DNA from: JACRCT01 sp049841135
GTDB lineage: Bacteria > Myxococcota > Myxococcia > Myxococcales > UBA5297
Direction of reading: 5' to 3'
Assembly: GCA_049841135.1 (NCBI GenBank)
Contig: JASGHK010000004.1
Span: forward strand, 1,674,001 to 1,738,000
DNA length: 64,000 nucleotides
Part shown: one piece after another, positions 48,638 to 58,004 of the stretch
Layout: the number at the start of each line of letters is the position of its first letter
How positions within the stretch are numbered: the stretch's first letter is position 1
Notes under the pieces: generated by a model
What the model saw: the letters and a program-made list of their open reading frames with translations, nothing else
What the model was told of the DNA's origin: nothing
Databases searched by the model: none
Translations under genes and position numbers: made by a program

Positions 48638-49440
48638 ATGTTTCTCGCCGCCGCGATCCAAATGACGACCCTCGACGACAAGGAGTCGAACGTCTGCAAG
48701 GCGCTCGCGCTCGTCGACGAGGCTGCCGCTCGCAACGCCCAGTTCGTGGCGCTGCCGGAGAACGTCGTCTACATGGGCCCGGAGAAGGACAAGGGCGCGA
48801 CTGCCGAGCCGCTCGATGGCCCCACCCTCGCCCGCTTCGCCGCCAAGGCGCAGGAGAAGCGCATCCATATCCTCGCCGGCTCGATCCTCGAGTCCGGAAG
48901 CTTCCCGGCGGGCGCTTCTACAACACGAGCGCGCTCTTTGGCCCTGACGGCAAGCGCCTCGCCATCTACCGCAAGATCCACCTCTTTGACGTCGACATCC
49001 CAGACGGTGCCCGCTACCGCGAGTCCGAGACCATCGCTCCCGGGACCGAGGCGGTGGTCGCCGAGACGAGCCTCGCGAAGTTCGGCCTGTCCATCTGCTA
49101 CGACCTGCGTTTCCCCGAGCTCTACCGGCAGTTGTCGTCCAAGGGTGCGGAGGTCCTCTGCGTCCCCGCCGCATTCACCGCGCACACCGGCAAGGACCAC
49201 TGGGAGGTGCTGCTGCGCGCCCGCGCTATCGAGAACACCTGCTTCGTGGTCGCGCCGGCCCAGTTCGGCAAGCACTCGGAGAAGCGGGTGACGTATGGCA
49301 ACGCGCTCATCGCCGACCCTTGGGGCACCGTGATCGCCCGGGCCAGCGACGGCGAAGGGATGGCGATTGGCCCCATCGATCACAAGGTTCTGGAGCGGGT
49401 CCGGAAGGAGATTCCGAGCCTGGCGCACAGGCGCCTGTGA
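48638..49440 (+). CDS. Nitrilase-family amidase (Nit1/Nit2-like), frameshifted
   Basis: Cytosolic C-N hydrolase, about 266 residues after repair. The catalytic triad is visible: Glu41 (VALPENV), Lys in LAIYRKIHLFD, and Cys in SICYDLRFPELYR. The sequence is closest in feel to the Nit1/Nit2 group, which hydrolyse deaminated glutathione or alpha-ketoglutaramate and so act in metabolite repair. The frame breaks at 48897-48904, where GAAGCTTC appears for expected GAGCTC; with the extra A and T removed it reads ILESGAPGGRFYNTSALFGPDG and the gene has 267 whole codons. A terminator follows at 49507. Confidence 0.82.
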
Positions 49441-49455
49441 GCCCGGCTACCCTCG

Positions 49456-49485
49456 TTGACACCCCGCGTTGGCTGCTGCTAGCGT
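49456..49485 (+). promoter_or_regulatory. Possible promoter of pspA
   Basis: TTGACA (49456-49461) is followed after 18 bases by TAGCGT (49480-49485), 67 bases before the pspA start. However, the terminator at 49507 lies between it and the gene. The similar GCTAGCGTCC occurs before the gene at 52565. Confidence 0.35.
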
Positions 49486-49506
49486 CCGGCCACTTGACCT
49501 CACCTT

Positions 49507-49531
49507 CCCTCGCGAAACGAGGGAGTTTTTT
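49507..49531 (+). terminator. Rho-independent terminator before pspA
   Basis: CCCTCG and CGAGGG form a stem with a CGAAA loop followed by AGTTTTTT. It is a good terminator for the amidase gene 67 bases upstream, and lies only 22 bases before the pspA start. Confidence 0.7.
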
Positions 49532-49552
49532 CCCGATCCGACGGAGTCCGCC

Positions 49553-50320
49553 ATGTGGGAGCGTTTCAAGCGTGCCATGCGCTCGTTTGCCGGCTGGTTC
49601 GTGTCCTCCATCGAGGACCCTGAGCTCATCTTGGAGCAGAACATCCGGGACCTGAACGACCAGGTTCCGAAGATGAACGAGTCCATCGCCATGGTGCGGG
49701 CGAACGTGACCCTGCTCGAGAAGGAGAACGCCAAGTACAAGACCGAGGTGGCCGAGCTGACCTCCAAGGTCAAGGCCGCCATCGGCGCCGGGCGCGACGA
49801 CCTCGCCGCCAACTACGCGACCCAGCTGCAGGTGGAGAAGAGCGCGCTCGCCCGCAACGAGGGCCAGCTGCAGACCGCCAAGGCCGCCTACGAGAAGGCG
49901 CTGACGGTCAAGAAGGTCTTCCTCAAGGAGAAGGACCGCAAGACGCAGGAGGCCATGCAGGCCATCCGCGACGCCCGCCGCGCCAAGTGGCAGAGCAAGG
50001 TCGCCGACGCCCTCGAGTCGTTCGAGGTTGCGGGCATCGACGCCACGCACGACGAGATGGTCCGCAAGATCGAGGAGCAGACGGCCGTCAACGAGTCGCG
50101 CATGCAGATGGCGCTCGAGTCGGTGGACCACCAGAAGGTCGCCATCGAAGAGGACGCCGAGAAGATCCGCGCGGCCGAGCTGGTCAAGCAGTTCAAGCTC
50201 GAGATGGGCATGGCCGAGGCCGCGCCCGCCCAGCAGGTCGCCGCTCCGCAGCAGGCCGTCTCCGACGTCGGCGGCGAGCCCCAGAAGACCATCGGCAAGA
50301 AGGTGGAGGTGAAGGGGTAG
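49553..50320 (+). CDS. pspA: PspA/IM30-family membrane-remodelling protein
   Basis: 255 residues from ATG 49553, with GGAG upstream; the in-frame start at 49469 lies before the terminator. The protein is almost all helix: MWERFKRAMRSFAGWFVSSIEDPELILEQNIRDL in outline, with long coiled coils to about residue 220 and a Pro/Gln/Ala-rich tail. The PspA/IM30/Vipp1 group forms ESCRT-III-like polymers that protect the inner membrane under stress. No PspF or PspBC is nearby; instead it leads a run of envelope genes on the same strand to 57889, so its role may be tied to the transporter encoded there. Confidence 0.85.
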   Translation: MWERFKRAMRSFAGWFVSSIEDPELILEQNIRDLNDQVPKMNESIAMVRANVTLLEKENAKYKTEVAELTSKVKAAIGAGRDDLAANYATQLQVEKSALARNEGQLQTAKAAYEKALTVKKVFLKEKDRKTQEAMQAIRDARRAKWQSKVADALESFEVAGIDATHDEMVRKIEEQTAVNESRMQMALESVDHQKVAIEEDAEKIRAAELVKQFKLEMGMAEAAPAQQVAAPQQAVSDVGGEPQKTIGKKVEVKG

Positions 50321-50368
50321 CGCTGGTCCGGCCGGCCCATCGGCCTGCCGCGCCCCTCGCCTCGCGCC

Positions 50369-51621
50369 ATGTGGAGAGTCGGCCCCGGCGGCAAGCTCCT
50401 GCTGGTCGTCCTGGGGCTCGCCATTCTCACGCTGTCGCTCGACCGCTACGCCCTGAACGGCGCGCTGCTCAAGCGCGCCGGCCTGGTGCGGGAAGCCCCG
50501 GTCGTGCTCGGAGTGGGCGACTTCCCGCCGGGCGCTGCAGCGCCCGCCACCGACATCGCCCGCGTTCCGACCCGGCCCCTCAAGCTCGCGGTCATGCCCC
50601 GCGGGTCTGCCGCGAGCTTGCTGCTGGCGGCGGGAGGCACGGGGCTGCACAAGGACTCGCCGGTCACCAAGTCGTACGGGCTCGATGTCGACCTGGTGCT
50701 CCAGCCGGACGAGCGCGCGGTCTCGGACGCGCTCGCGCTCGGCGGCGATCGCCCGGGCGGCACCGATGCCGCCGTGCTCGCGGTCGATCGCCTGACGCAG
50801 CTCCGCGCCTCGCTGTCGGACCTCAAGCTCAAGACTGTGCTCCTCGTCTCCCGCTCGCGGGGCCACGAGGCGCTCGCGGCGGGGGCGGGCATCTCCCAGG
50901 TCGCGTCGCTGCGGGGCCGAAAGGTTGCGGTGCCCTACCGCTCCCCTGCCCGCTTCTTCCTCTTCTGGGAGCTTCGCCCAGGTCCCGCTGTCGCCCTCGA
51001 CTCTCGGAGATCATCCAGGTGGAGTCGAGCGCCGACGCGGCGCGGCTGCTCCGCGAGGCGCGCGTGGACGCCGCGGCCGGAGCGGCCAGCGACCTCATCG
51101 GGCCGGCACGGGAGCGGGCCGGAGGCCTCATCGCCACCTCGGCCGACGCTCCGCAGCTCATCGCGACCGTGCTCGTCGTGCGCGCCGAGTTCCTGGCCCG
51201 CTTCCCGGACGCCGTGCGGCGGATCGTTCGGGCGCAGCTCGATGCTGCCGACACCATCTCGCGCGAGCCCGGCGAGGCCGCGCGCCTGCTGTCGGCGAGC
51301 GCGCCGCAGCTGGGCGACCCGTTCGAGGCCATCAAGTCCGACCCGCCAGCGGTGCTCCTGGACAACCTCGCCTTCTTCGACATCAAGGGCGACGCGCCGG
51401 TGCGCTACGAGGAGCTGTACAAGAGCGCCGCCGAGCTCTGGCGCAAGCTGGGCGAGCCCGCCGATTCGAATCTGCCTGCCGACACGCGCGAGATGGGTCC
51501 GCTGATGGCCGCTTCGGTGGCACCTCCGGCCACCTCCAGCCTTCCCGCGCTCCGCCCCGGCCTGCCGGCGGTTGCGCCGCCCGTCCCGCCGCAACCTCGT
51601 CCGGATGCCCCTGGTCCTTGA
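50369..51621 (+). CDS. Membrane-anchored solute-binding-like (NMT1/SsuA-type) protein, two frameshifts
   Basis: About 416 residues after repair. An N-terminal membrane helix (KLLLVVLGLAILTLSL) anchors a periplasmic-binding-like domain resembling the NMT1/NitT-TauT group: LKLAVMPRGSAASLLLAAGG, DAAVLAVDRLTQL, SLRGRKVAVPYRSPARFFLFWEL, and DAAAGAASDLIGPARERAGGLIATSAD in outline. The frame breaks twice within 40 bases, at 50969-50975 (GAGCTTC) and 50999-51005 (GACTCTC), both explained by GAGCTC in the true sequence; with two bases removed the gene has 417 codons. The Ala/Pro-rich tail is unstructured. It follows pspA by 48 bases. Ligand unknown. Confidence 0.65.
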
Positions 51622-51646
51622 GGGGCCGAGGGAAAGAGCCCCTGAT

Positions 51647-52480
51647 ATGCTCGCCCGCCCCATGGCCGACAGCGAGAGCTACGTCAAGGCAGCCCTTCTC
51701 CAGAAGCTCAACCTCGCCGCACTCGGCGGGGCCGGCGTCGCGTCCATCGCCCTGCTCAACCCGCTGCCCGTGCTGGTGGCGCTGGGCCTCGAGCTCGTCT
51801 ACCTGGGAACGATACCGAGCTTGCCGCGCTTCAAGCGGGCCGTCCGAGCCAAGCGCGAGCGTGAGCGCCATAGCCTCGAGCAGTCGGCGACCGAGGCGCT
51901 GCTCGAGGGGCTCTCGCCCAACCAGCGCGAGAGCTACTTCGCGCTGCGCAGCCTGCGCGACCGAATCCTCGAGAGCTACACGCGCGTCCCCGGAGGCACC
52001 GTGCTGGCCGACACCTCGGCCGCGCGCATGGACGCCCTGCTCACCTCGTTCGTGCGCCTGCTCTCCACCTTGAACAGCTACCGCCGCTACCTGACGACCA
52101 CCGACCGCAAGGCGATCGAGCAGGAGCTGGCGCAGCTGAAGTCCGAGCTGGAGACCGACACCGGCGACAGCGAGAAGGTCAAGGAAGTGAAGCGCCGGCG
52201 CGTCGACATCCTGGGCAAGCGGCTGGAGCGGTTCGAGCGCGCCGCCGAGAGCCGCGAGCTCATCAGCCACCAGCTCGCCTCCATCGACGACTTCATGCGC
52301 CTGCTGCACGAGCAGTCCCTCACCCTGCGCGACCCGGACGTCCTGGGCCAGCAGCTCGACCACCTGGCGAGCGAGATCCAGACGACGGACGAGACCGTCC
52401 GCGAGATGGAGAAGTTCACGGCCATCACCGAGGAGTTCGCGAGCGCCCCGTCGATGCCCGAGCGGGACCGGGTCCGCTAG
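51647..52480 (+). CDS. Membrane-anchored coiled-coil protein
   Basis: About 277 residues. ATG 51647 or 51662 are both possible; GGGAAAGAG stands before the first. A hydrophobic N-terminal hairpin (LAALGGAGVASIALL, LPVLVALGLELVYLG) is followed by about 200 residues of charged helix, Arg/Glu-rich with heptad character (KRERERHSLEQSATEALLEG, IEQELAQLKSELETD). I do not recognise a named family. The next gene has the same plan and similar segments, so they are likely paralogues. Position in the PspA cluster suggests a membrane-associated role. Confidence 0.65.
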   Translation: MLARPMADSESYVKAALLQKLNLAALGGAGVASIALLNPLPVLVALGLELVYLGTIPSLPRFKRAVRAKRERERHSLEQSATEALLEGLSPNQRESYFALRSLRDRILESYTRVPGGTVLADTSAARMDALLTSFVRLLSTLNSYRRYLTTTDRKAIEQELAQLKSELETDTGDSEKVKEVKRRRVDILGKRLERFERAAESRELISHQLASIDDFMRLLHEQSLTLRDPDVLGQQLDHLASEIQTTDETVREMEKFTAITEEFASAPSMPERDRVR

Positions 52481-52564
52481 GCCCGTCGTCCTCCAACACC
52501 GAAAACCCGAGGAAGGGTCTTTGCTTGCGCCGCTTCACGGCAGCGCGCTAGCGTCCCGCGCACC

Positions 52565-53362
52565 ATGAGCGACAAGCCCAGCTACCTCTCCGTGGCGCTC
52601 GGCCTGATGCAGCACAAGGCCATCCTCCTCGCCGGGGTCGTCGGCACGGTGTTCGGCCTGTGGCGCGGCACGTGGGCCTTCTTCTTCCTCTTCTTGGCGG
52701 TCGAGGCCTTCTACGTCCTGGTGCTGCCCCTGTTGCCCGGCTTCCGGCGCTGGGTCGACGAGTCGTACGCGGCCGAGGCCGCGCACAAAAAGGGGCTCGC
52801 CCTCGAGCGCATCGCGGCCAAGCTCTCGCCCAACGCCAAGAGCCGCCTGGACGGCGTGACCCGGATGCGCGAGCGGATCCTCGACTCCATCAAGGTGATG
52901 AACGCTCCCGACGCGATGCAGCGCGAATGGCGGGCCAAGCTCGACGAGCTGGTGAATGCCTCGCTGCGCATTCTCGTCGCAATCGACGGCACCCGCGCGG
53001 ACGACCGGGACGCGCGCCTGCTGGACTCGGAGCTCAAGGACTTGAAAGCAGAGCTGGCCAAGCTGCCGGACGGGCCCGCGAAGGCGGCCAAGGCGCAGCG
53101 GCTCGAGGTGCTGGAGCGGCGCGCGGGCGGCCGGGGCCTGCTGGCGCAGCAGCGCGAAGCGGCCGTCACCCAGTTCGAGACGCTCGAGGACCTGCTCAAG
53201 GAGCTGCAGGAGAAGGCGCTCTCGGGCCGCGACTCGGCGGCGTTCGGCGAGCGGCTCACCCAGCTCTCGACGCAGATCGAAGCCGCGGGCGACACCGTTG
53301 CCGCGCTCGATCGAGCCGCGGCCACGAGCTCGGAGCTGGCGGTGCTCAAGGCAGGCCAGTAG
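52565..53362 (+). CDS. Membrane-anchored coiled-coil protein, paralogue of the previous gene
   Basis: 265 residues. Two N-terminal hydrophobic segments (AILLAGVVGTVFGLWRG, FFFLFLAVEAFYVLVLPLLP) precede a long charged helical region (MRERILDSIKVMNAPD, LDSELKDLKAELAKL, LSTQIEAAGDTVAAL). It shares with its upstream neighbour the N-terminal membrane hairpin, a LSPN...-R...R.RIL motif and a C-terminal pattern around LEDLLKELQEKALS/FMRLLHEQSLTL. Its function is unknown. The gene has its own upstream GCTAGCGTCC, like pspA. Confidence 0.65.
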   Translation: MSDKPSYLSVALGLMQHKAILLAGVVGTVFGLWRGTWAFFFLFLAVEAFYVLVLPLLPGFRRWVDESYAAEAAHKKGLALERIAAKLSPNAKSRLDGVTRMRERILDSIKVMNAPDAMQREWRAKLDELVNASLRILVAIDGTRADDRDARLLDSELKDLKAELAKLPDGPAKAAKAQRLEVLERRAGGRGLLAQQREAAVTQFETLEDLLKELQEKALSGRDSAAFGERLTQLSTQIEAAGDTVAALDRAAATSSELAVLKAGQ

Positions 53363-53391
53363 CGCAGCGGCGATCAGCGAGGGTGACTCGA

Positions 53392-55068
53392 ATGAGCAAG
53401 CGCAACGCGGTCCTCGTCGTCATCGGCCTCCTCGCCTCCGTGGCGGTGGTCGTCGCCGTGCTGCTGCGCAAGCCGCAGCAGACTGCCGGCGGCACCACGG
53501 ACCCGGCCGAGTTTCTGCCCGATCGCTGCCAGGCGGTGTTCGTCGTCCCGGATCCAGGGCGGCTCGGCGAGCACCTCGGGGTCCTGCCCCGGCTCAAGGT
53601 CGCGGACCTGCTGGCCAGCACCCAGAACTATCCGAATGCCGAAGCGCTCCTCTCCGACCTCGCCAAGCAGGCGGGTTTGGACCCGCGCTCGCGCGAATCG
53701 CTGCGCCAGAACGGCATCGACCCGTCGCGTCCGCTCGTGGGCTACCTCTCCGAGCAGGGCGTGCCGCTCGCGCTCGTCCCCATCAGCGAGCAGAAGAAGT
53801 TCGAGGAGAAGTTCGCCAAGAGTGCCGCCGCTCGGCTGGGCGACCAGCCGCCCGTCACCGAGAAGGTCGGCGCCGACCGGACGCTGACCGTGTTGACGGG
53901 GCGAGGCGAGAACCCGCAAGTCCTCGCCTGGGCCTACCTTGGTGGCTACGCGCTCCTCACGCAGTCGCAGGCGGGCCTGGCCCTGCTCAAGGCAATGCTC
54001 GCTGGAAAGGTCCAGGGCTCGCTCGCGAAGGACTCCCGGTTCGCCGCGACGCGCTCGCGGCTCGCCGACCGCGACCTGTTCGCTTTCAGCTGCCTGGACG
54101 CCCTGCCGCTGCAGAAGCAGATCTTCATGCCCTATGGGACGACCTTCGCGGCTTCGCTCTCGGAGAAGGAGCTGCGGCTCTCGTTCGAGCTGCCGCTCAA
54201 CGACGAGTGGAACGAGAAGCTCAAGTCGCTCGCCACGCCGGCAGGCGCCGACCTCGTCGCCGCCATGGGCCCGGACGCGTTCCTCGTCGGCCGGCTGGGC
54301 GGGGACCCGGCGTTGCTCGAGCCGCTGCTCCAGCGGCTGATGCCGATGGCCATCCAGCGCGGGCTCAAGGACGCCGGCATCGACCTGGCCGCGGACATCC
54401 TGGGGAACCTCAAGCCCGGCGTCGCCGCTTCGCTGAGCCTTTCGCATTCCGCCCGCCTTTCGGGCGTGCCCGAGCTGGACGTGCGCCGGACCAACCCCTT
54501 CGACTTCGTGCAGCTCTCCGTCGTCGGCCGCACGGCCGACGCCTCCAAGGCCGCCAAGACGCTGGGGAGCATCGTCGACGTCGCGCCGCGCTTCGGGGCC
54601 CGCCTCGAGCCCGCCGACCTCGGCGGCACCAAGGTCTTCGTCACCCGCTACCACCTGGGCGAGGGCGCGAGCCTCGCGCTCGACGGCGACAAGGTCCTCG
54701 TCACTGGTGGCGCGGGCCAGATGCAGGCGCAGCTCGACCGTCTGCGCTCGCCGGCGCCGAAGGATCCCGCTGACCCGTTGGCGGCCAAGGCCCTCAAGGA
54801 GGACGCCGCGGCGCTGTGGCTGGACGTCTCGCGCCTGACAGCCGGCGTGCGCGCCTTGCCCGACTCGGCCTACGGCATCGGCGGCTGGGCCATCAAGGCG
54901 GCGGTCTCGCGCTGGCTGGAGGCCATCGACGAAATCACCGGGCTGCGGCTGAGCGCCCGGCTCGCCGACAAGACGCTGAGCGCCGACCTCGCGCTGACCC
55001 TCCAGCTCGCCCCGGCTCCATCCGCGCAGGCCGCGCCGGCGGACAAGGCCTCGAGGGCCAACCCTTGA
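53392..55068 (+). CDS. Exported DUF3352-like protein
   Basis: 558 residues with an N-terminal membrane or signal segment (AVLVVIGLLASVAVVVAVLL). The remainder is a mixed alpha/beta protein with segments such as PAEFLPDRCQAVFVVPDPGRL, YLGGYALLTQSQAGLALLKAML and LVTGGAGQMQAQLDRLRSP. The layout resembles DUF3352-type proteins, which carry paired substructures of this kind and have no known role. It is 29 bases after the coiled-coil gene and overlaps the ABC ATPase gene at TTGA, so it is translationally coupled to the transporter. Confidence 0.6.
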   Translation: MSKRNAVLVVIGLLASVAVVVAVLLRKPQQTAGGTTDPAEFLPDRCQAVFVVPDPGRLGEHLGVLPRLKVADLLASTQNYPNAEALLSDLAKQAGLDPRSRESLRQNGIDPSRPLVGYLSEQGVPLALVPISEQKKFEEKFAKSAAARLGDQPPVTEKVGADRTLTVLTGRGENPQVLAWAYLGGYALLTQSQAGLALLKAMLAGKVQGSLAKDSRFAATRSRLADRDLFAFSCLDALPLQKQIFMPYGTTFAASLSEKELRLSFELPLNDEWNEKLKSLATPAGADLVAAMGPDAFLVGRLGGDPALLEPLLQRLMPMAIQRGLKDAGIDLAADILGNLKPGVAASLSLSHSARLSGVPELDVRRTNPFDFVQLSVVGRTADASKAAKTLGSIVDVAPRFGARLEPADLGGTKVFVTRYHLGEGASLALDGDKVLVTGGAGQMQAQLDRLRSPAPKDPADPLAAKALKEDAAALWLDVSRLTAGVRALPDSAYGIGGWAIKAAVSRWLEAIDEITGLRLSARLADKTLSADLALTLQLAPAPSAQAAPADKASRANP

Positions 55069-55748
55069 TAGCGCTCCGCGGCGTGCACAAGACCTACCCC
55101 GACGCCGAAGGGCACCCGCTCCAGGTGCTCACGGGCGTGGACCTGACCGTGGCCGAGGGCGAGATGCTCGCGATCGTCGGCCCCTCGGGCTGCGGCAAGA
55201 GCACCTTGCTCAACATCATCGGCGGGCTCGACACCGACTACGCCGGAGAGGTCGAGGTCGCGGGCGAGAAGCTCACCGGCAGGCCCGACCGCGCCCTCGC
55301 CGCCTTCCGCAACCGGACCGTCGGCTTCGTCTTCCAGTCGTTCAACCTGCTCGCGCCGCTGACCGCGCTCGAGAACGTCCTGCTCCCCTCCTTCTTCGGC
55401 CGCTCCACCGAGCCGACCGCCGAGCTCGCGGCGCGGGCGCTGGCGGCGCTCGAGCGCGTCGGTCTGCGCGAGAAGTCCTCGCGCCGGCCCCCGGAGCTCT
55501 CCGGCGGCGAGCGGCAGCGGGTCGCCATCGCGCGGGCGCTCTTCGGCCGGCCCCGGCTCATCCTCTGTGACGAACCGACCGGCAACCTGGACGCCAAGAC
55601 CGGGGCGGAGGTCATCGACTTCTTCGCGAAGCTCGCCCAGGAGGAGAAGCAGACGCTGGTGGTGGTGACGCACGAGGAGCGCGTCTCCAAGGCGGCCGGA
55701 CGGGTGCTGCGGCTCAAGGACGGCCAGCTGGTGGAGGGCGCGGCATGA
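55065..55748 (+). CDS. LolD/MacB-type ABC transporter ATPase
   Basis: 227 residues from a TTG start that overlaps the previous stop. All ABC motifs are present: Walker A GPSGCGKST, Q-loop FVFQSFNLL, signature LSGGERQRVAIARAL, Walker B RLILCDEPTGNLD and H-loop VVTHEE. The lack of extra domains and the partner permease place it in the LolD/MacB/FtsE group, which use ATP to drive mechanical work across the envelope, such as lipoprotein release or export. It overlaps the permease gene by four bases. Confidence 0.9.
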   Translation: MIALRGVHKTYPDAEGHPLQVLTGVDLTVAEGEMLAIVGPSGCGKSTLLNIIGGLDTDYAGEVEVAGEKLTGRPDRALAAFRNRTVGFVFQSFNLLAPLTALENVLLPSFFGRSTEPTAELAARALAALERVGLREKSSRRPPELSGGERQRVAIARALFGRPRLILCDEPTGNLDAKTGAEVIDFFAKLAQEEKQTLVVVTHEERVSKAAGRVLRLKDGQLVEGAA

Positions 55749-57044
55749 CTCCGGGCAAGCTCCTACGGCTGGTCGGCGTCAACCTGCGCCGCGACAAGAA
55801 GGGCGCCCTCTTCTCGGCGTTCGGCGTGGCGGTGGGCATCGGCGCGCTCGTGTTCTTCGTGGCGCTGGGCGCCGGCGTGCGGGGCCTCGTGCGCGACAGG
55901 CTCTTCCCGAACGACGCGCGGGCGGTCGAGGTCGTGCCGCCCAAGCTCTCCCTGTCCGGCGTGCTGGGCGGAGGGCGGCTCGACGAAGGGACCGTCTCGC
56001 GGCTCTCGGCGCTGCCGGGCGTGGAGAAGGTCTGGCGAAAGATGGAGCTGCGCATCCCGGCGATGGGCGGCCCGGCCGACGGGCTCGCCAAGCTCAACGT
56101 CCCGCGCAACGTCTACATCGCGGTCATCGCCACCGGCGTCGAGCCGGGGTACGTCGCCTCCGACCTCGCGCCCGGCGCCAGCTTCGACGATCCCGGCGAG
56201 GGCAAGCCGGTCCCGGGGATGGCGGCCCGCCGGCTGCTCGAGCTCTACAACAAGAGCTTCGCCAAGGCGCAGGGGCTCACCCCCATCGGCGAGCCGCTCC
56301 TCATGACCGCCGCGGGCCTCGAGCTGCTCACGGTCCGGCTCGGCCGCAGCATGCGGGGCGACACCGGGCTCCCCGAGCGGCAGGTGGGGCTGACCTTCGC
56401 GGGGCTGTCCGACAAGGCGCCGCTGCACGGGGTGCTCATGCCGCTCGAGGCCGTGCGCCGCTTCAACAAGCTCTACGGCGTCGAGGCTGGCGACTACAGC
56501 GCGGTGACGCTCGTCGCCACGAGCCCGGCGGAGGTCCCGCGCATCGTCGAGCAGGTCCGGGCGATGGGCTTCGGCGTGGACGAGAGCGACAAGAAGATGG
56601 CCGAGCGGATCGGCGCGGCGGTGGCGGTCACGACCGCGGTGCTGGCGCTCCTCTCGGCGCTCATCTGCCTCCTCGCCGCCGTCAACATCGCCCACGCGCT
56701 CTCCGCCTCCATCCGCGCGCGTTCCCGCGAGGCTCGGAGTGCTGCGCGCCGTGGGGGCGACGCGGGGCGACGTGGCGCTGCTGGTCCTGGGCGAGGCGGC
56801 GGTCATCGGCCTCGTCGGCGGGGCGGTGGGCACTCTGTTGGCTCGGGTGGCCGGGGTGGCCATCGACGTCTTCGCCAAGACCGAGTTGCCCGACTTCCCC
56901 TTCAAGCCCGAGAGCTTCTTTCACTTCTCCCCGGCCCTGCTCACCGGCGCCGCCCTCCTGGGCCTCGCCGCCGCGCTGCTGGGCGCCCTGGTCCCCGCGC
57001 TCGCCGCGTCGCGCGCGAGCCCGGCCCGGGCCCTGGCCGGCTGA
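55745..57044 (+). CDS. FtsX/MacB-type permease, one frameshift
   Basis: About 432 residues after repair. Four membrane helices in the family pattern: one at the N-terminus (GALFSAFGVAVGIGALVFFVAL), then a periplasmic domain of about 250 residues, then three at the end (AVLALLSALICLLAAVNIAHAL, ALLVLGEAAVIGLVGGAVGTLL, LLTGAALLGLAAALLGALVPAL, in outline). The frame breaks at 56729-56735, where GAGGCTC stands for GAGCTC; repaired it reads SREL-GVLRAVGATRGDVALL, the conserved coupling region (RAxGA). One base removed gives 433 codons. Works with the ATPase encoded just before it. Confidence 0.85.
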
Positions 57045-57064
57045 CCCTGTCGACGAGGAACCCC

Positions 57065-57889
57065 TTGGCCGAGACACCCCCACTCCCCGAGCCCCCCGAG
57101 CCCCCCGCTCCCGCCGCGCCCCCGGTGGCACAGACTCCGCGGACCACCACGACCGCGGCGACCTACAAAACCGCGCTCTGGTCGAACCTCGTCTCGTTGG
57201 CGATCGTCCTCTGGTTCTGCCTTCGGGAGCTCGACCTCGCCTTCGAGGCACGCGGACGGGTCGCCGCGCTCCTGGCCTTGCCGCCCTGGTGGCTCTATGC
57301 CGGGACCCTGCTCCTCTCCGCCGCGGCGCTCGTCGCAGCAGTGGTCTCGCGAGTGCGCCGGCTTCCCCCGGATCGCCCTCCCTACCGGCTCCTCCCGGTG
57401 ATCGCCGTGCTGCTCCTGGCGGTGCAGGTCTTCGCGGTTCCCCAGTCGCGCCTCCCCCTGCCCGCCGACGAGGTCGTGCTCGCGCAGGCCTCGCTGCTCG
57501 AGGCCGAGTCGTTCGTCGAGGAGGACGGGCTGTTCACCACGGCGCCCGAGCGGATCCAGGCAGGGCTCGGTCCCTTCGAGGCACCGTTCTTGGGCCGAGA
57601 CGGAGAGCCGCTCGGACATTGGCGCCCGGTCGTACGCACGAACTGCGCGGGCCCGGCGCTCGAGGTCCCGGCGGCGATGGAGGCTGGCACGCTGCTCTAT
57701 TGTGTGAGCTCCGATCGGACCAACGCCTGGCTGTCCTTCGTCGGCCTGGAGGGCCTGGCCGGTTCTCCCCGAGTCGTGCAGCTCGACGAGGGCGGTGCGA
57801 CGGTGAGCTGGGAGCAGCCGAAGAAGAAGGCGCCGCCCGAGCCCGAAACGCCGGAGCCGTCCCCCTCCGAGCCCCCCAAAGCCGAGTAG
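57065..57889 (+). CDS. Membrane protein of unknown function
   Basis: 274 residues from TTG 57065, with GAGGA 6 bases before it. A Pro-rich N-terminus (about 1-40) is followed by three hydrophobic helices: about 47-64 (LVSLAIVLWFCLRELDL), 75-100 (LYAGTLLLSAAALVAAVV) and 115-130 (LLPVIAVLLLAVQVFAV). A C-terminal soluble domain (about 135-245) has two cysteines (RTNCAGPALE, LLYCVSSDRT) and a Pro/Glu tail. It ends the plus-strand cluster led by pspA. I do not recognise the family. Confidence 0.6.
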   Translation: MAETPPLPEPPEPPAPAAPPVAQTPRTTTTAATYKTALWSNLVSLAIVLWFCLRELDLAFEARGRVAALLALPPWWLYAGTLLLSAAALVAAVVSRVRRLPPDRPPYRLLPVIAVLLLAVQVFAVPQSRLPLPADEVVLAQASLLEAESFVEEDGLFTTAPERIQAGLGPFEAPFLGRDGEPLGHWRPVVRTNCAGPALEVPAAMEAGTLLYCVSSDRTNAWLSFVGLEGLAGSPRVVQLDEGGATVSWEQPKKKAPPEPETPEPSPSEPPKAE

Positions 57890-58004
57890 CGCGGGCAGAG
57901 GAAAGCGGGCAAGCTGTCGCACCGCTGGCCGCCCAAGGCACCCTCCTCGGCCGGCACCCGTGCCCATCTTGAGTGGGCAGCGGTTCACCAACGGAAGGAA
58001 CCCA

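Noticed and set aside
49456..49552. Sigma-54 promoter upstream of pspA
   Set aside because: GG and GC elements are present but with the wrong spacing (TGG-9-GC), and no PspF gene is nearby.
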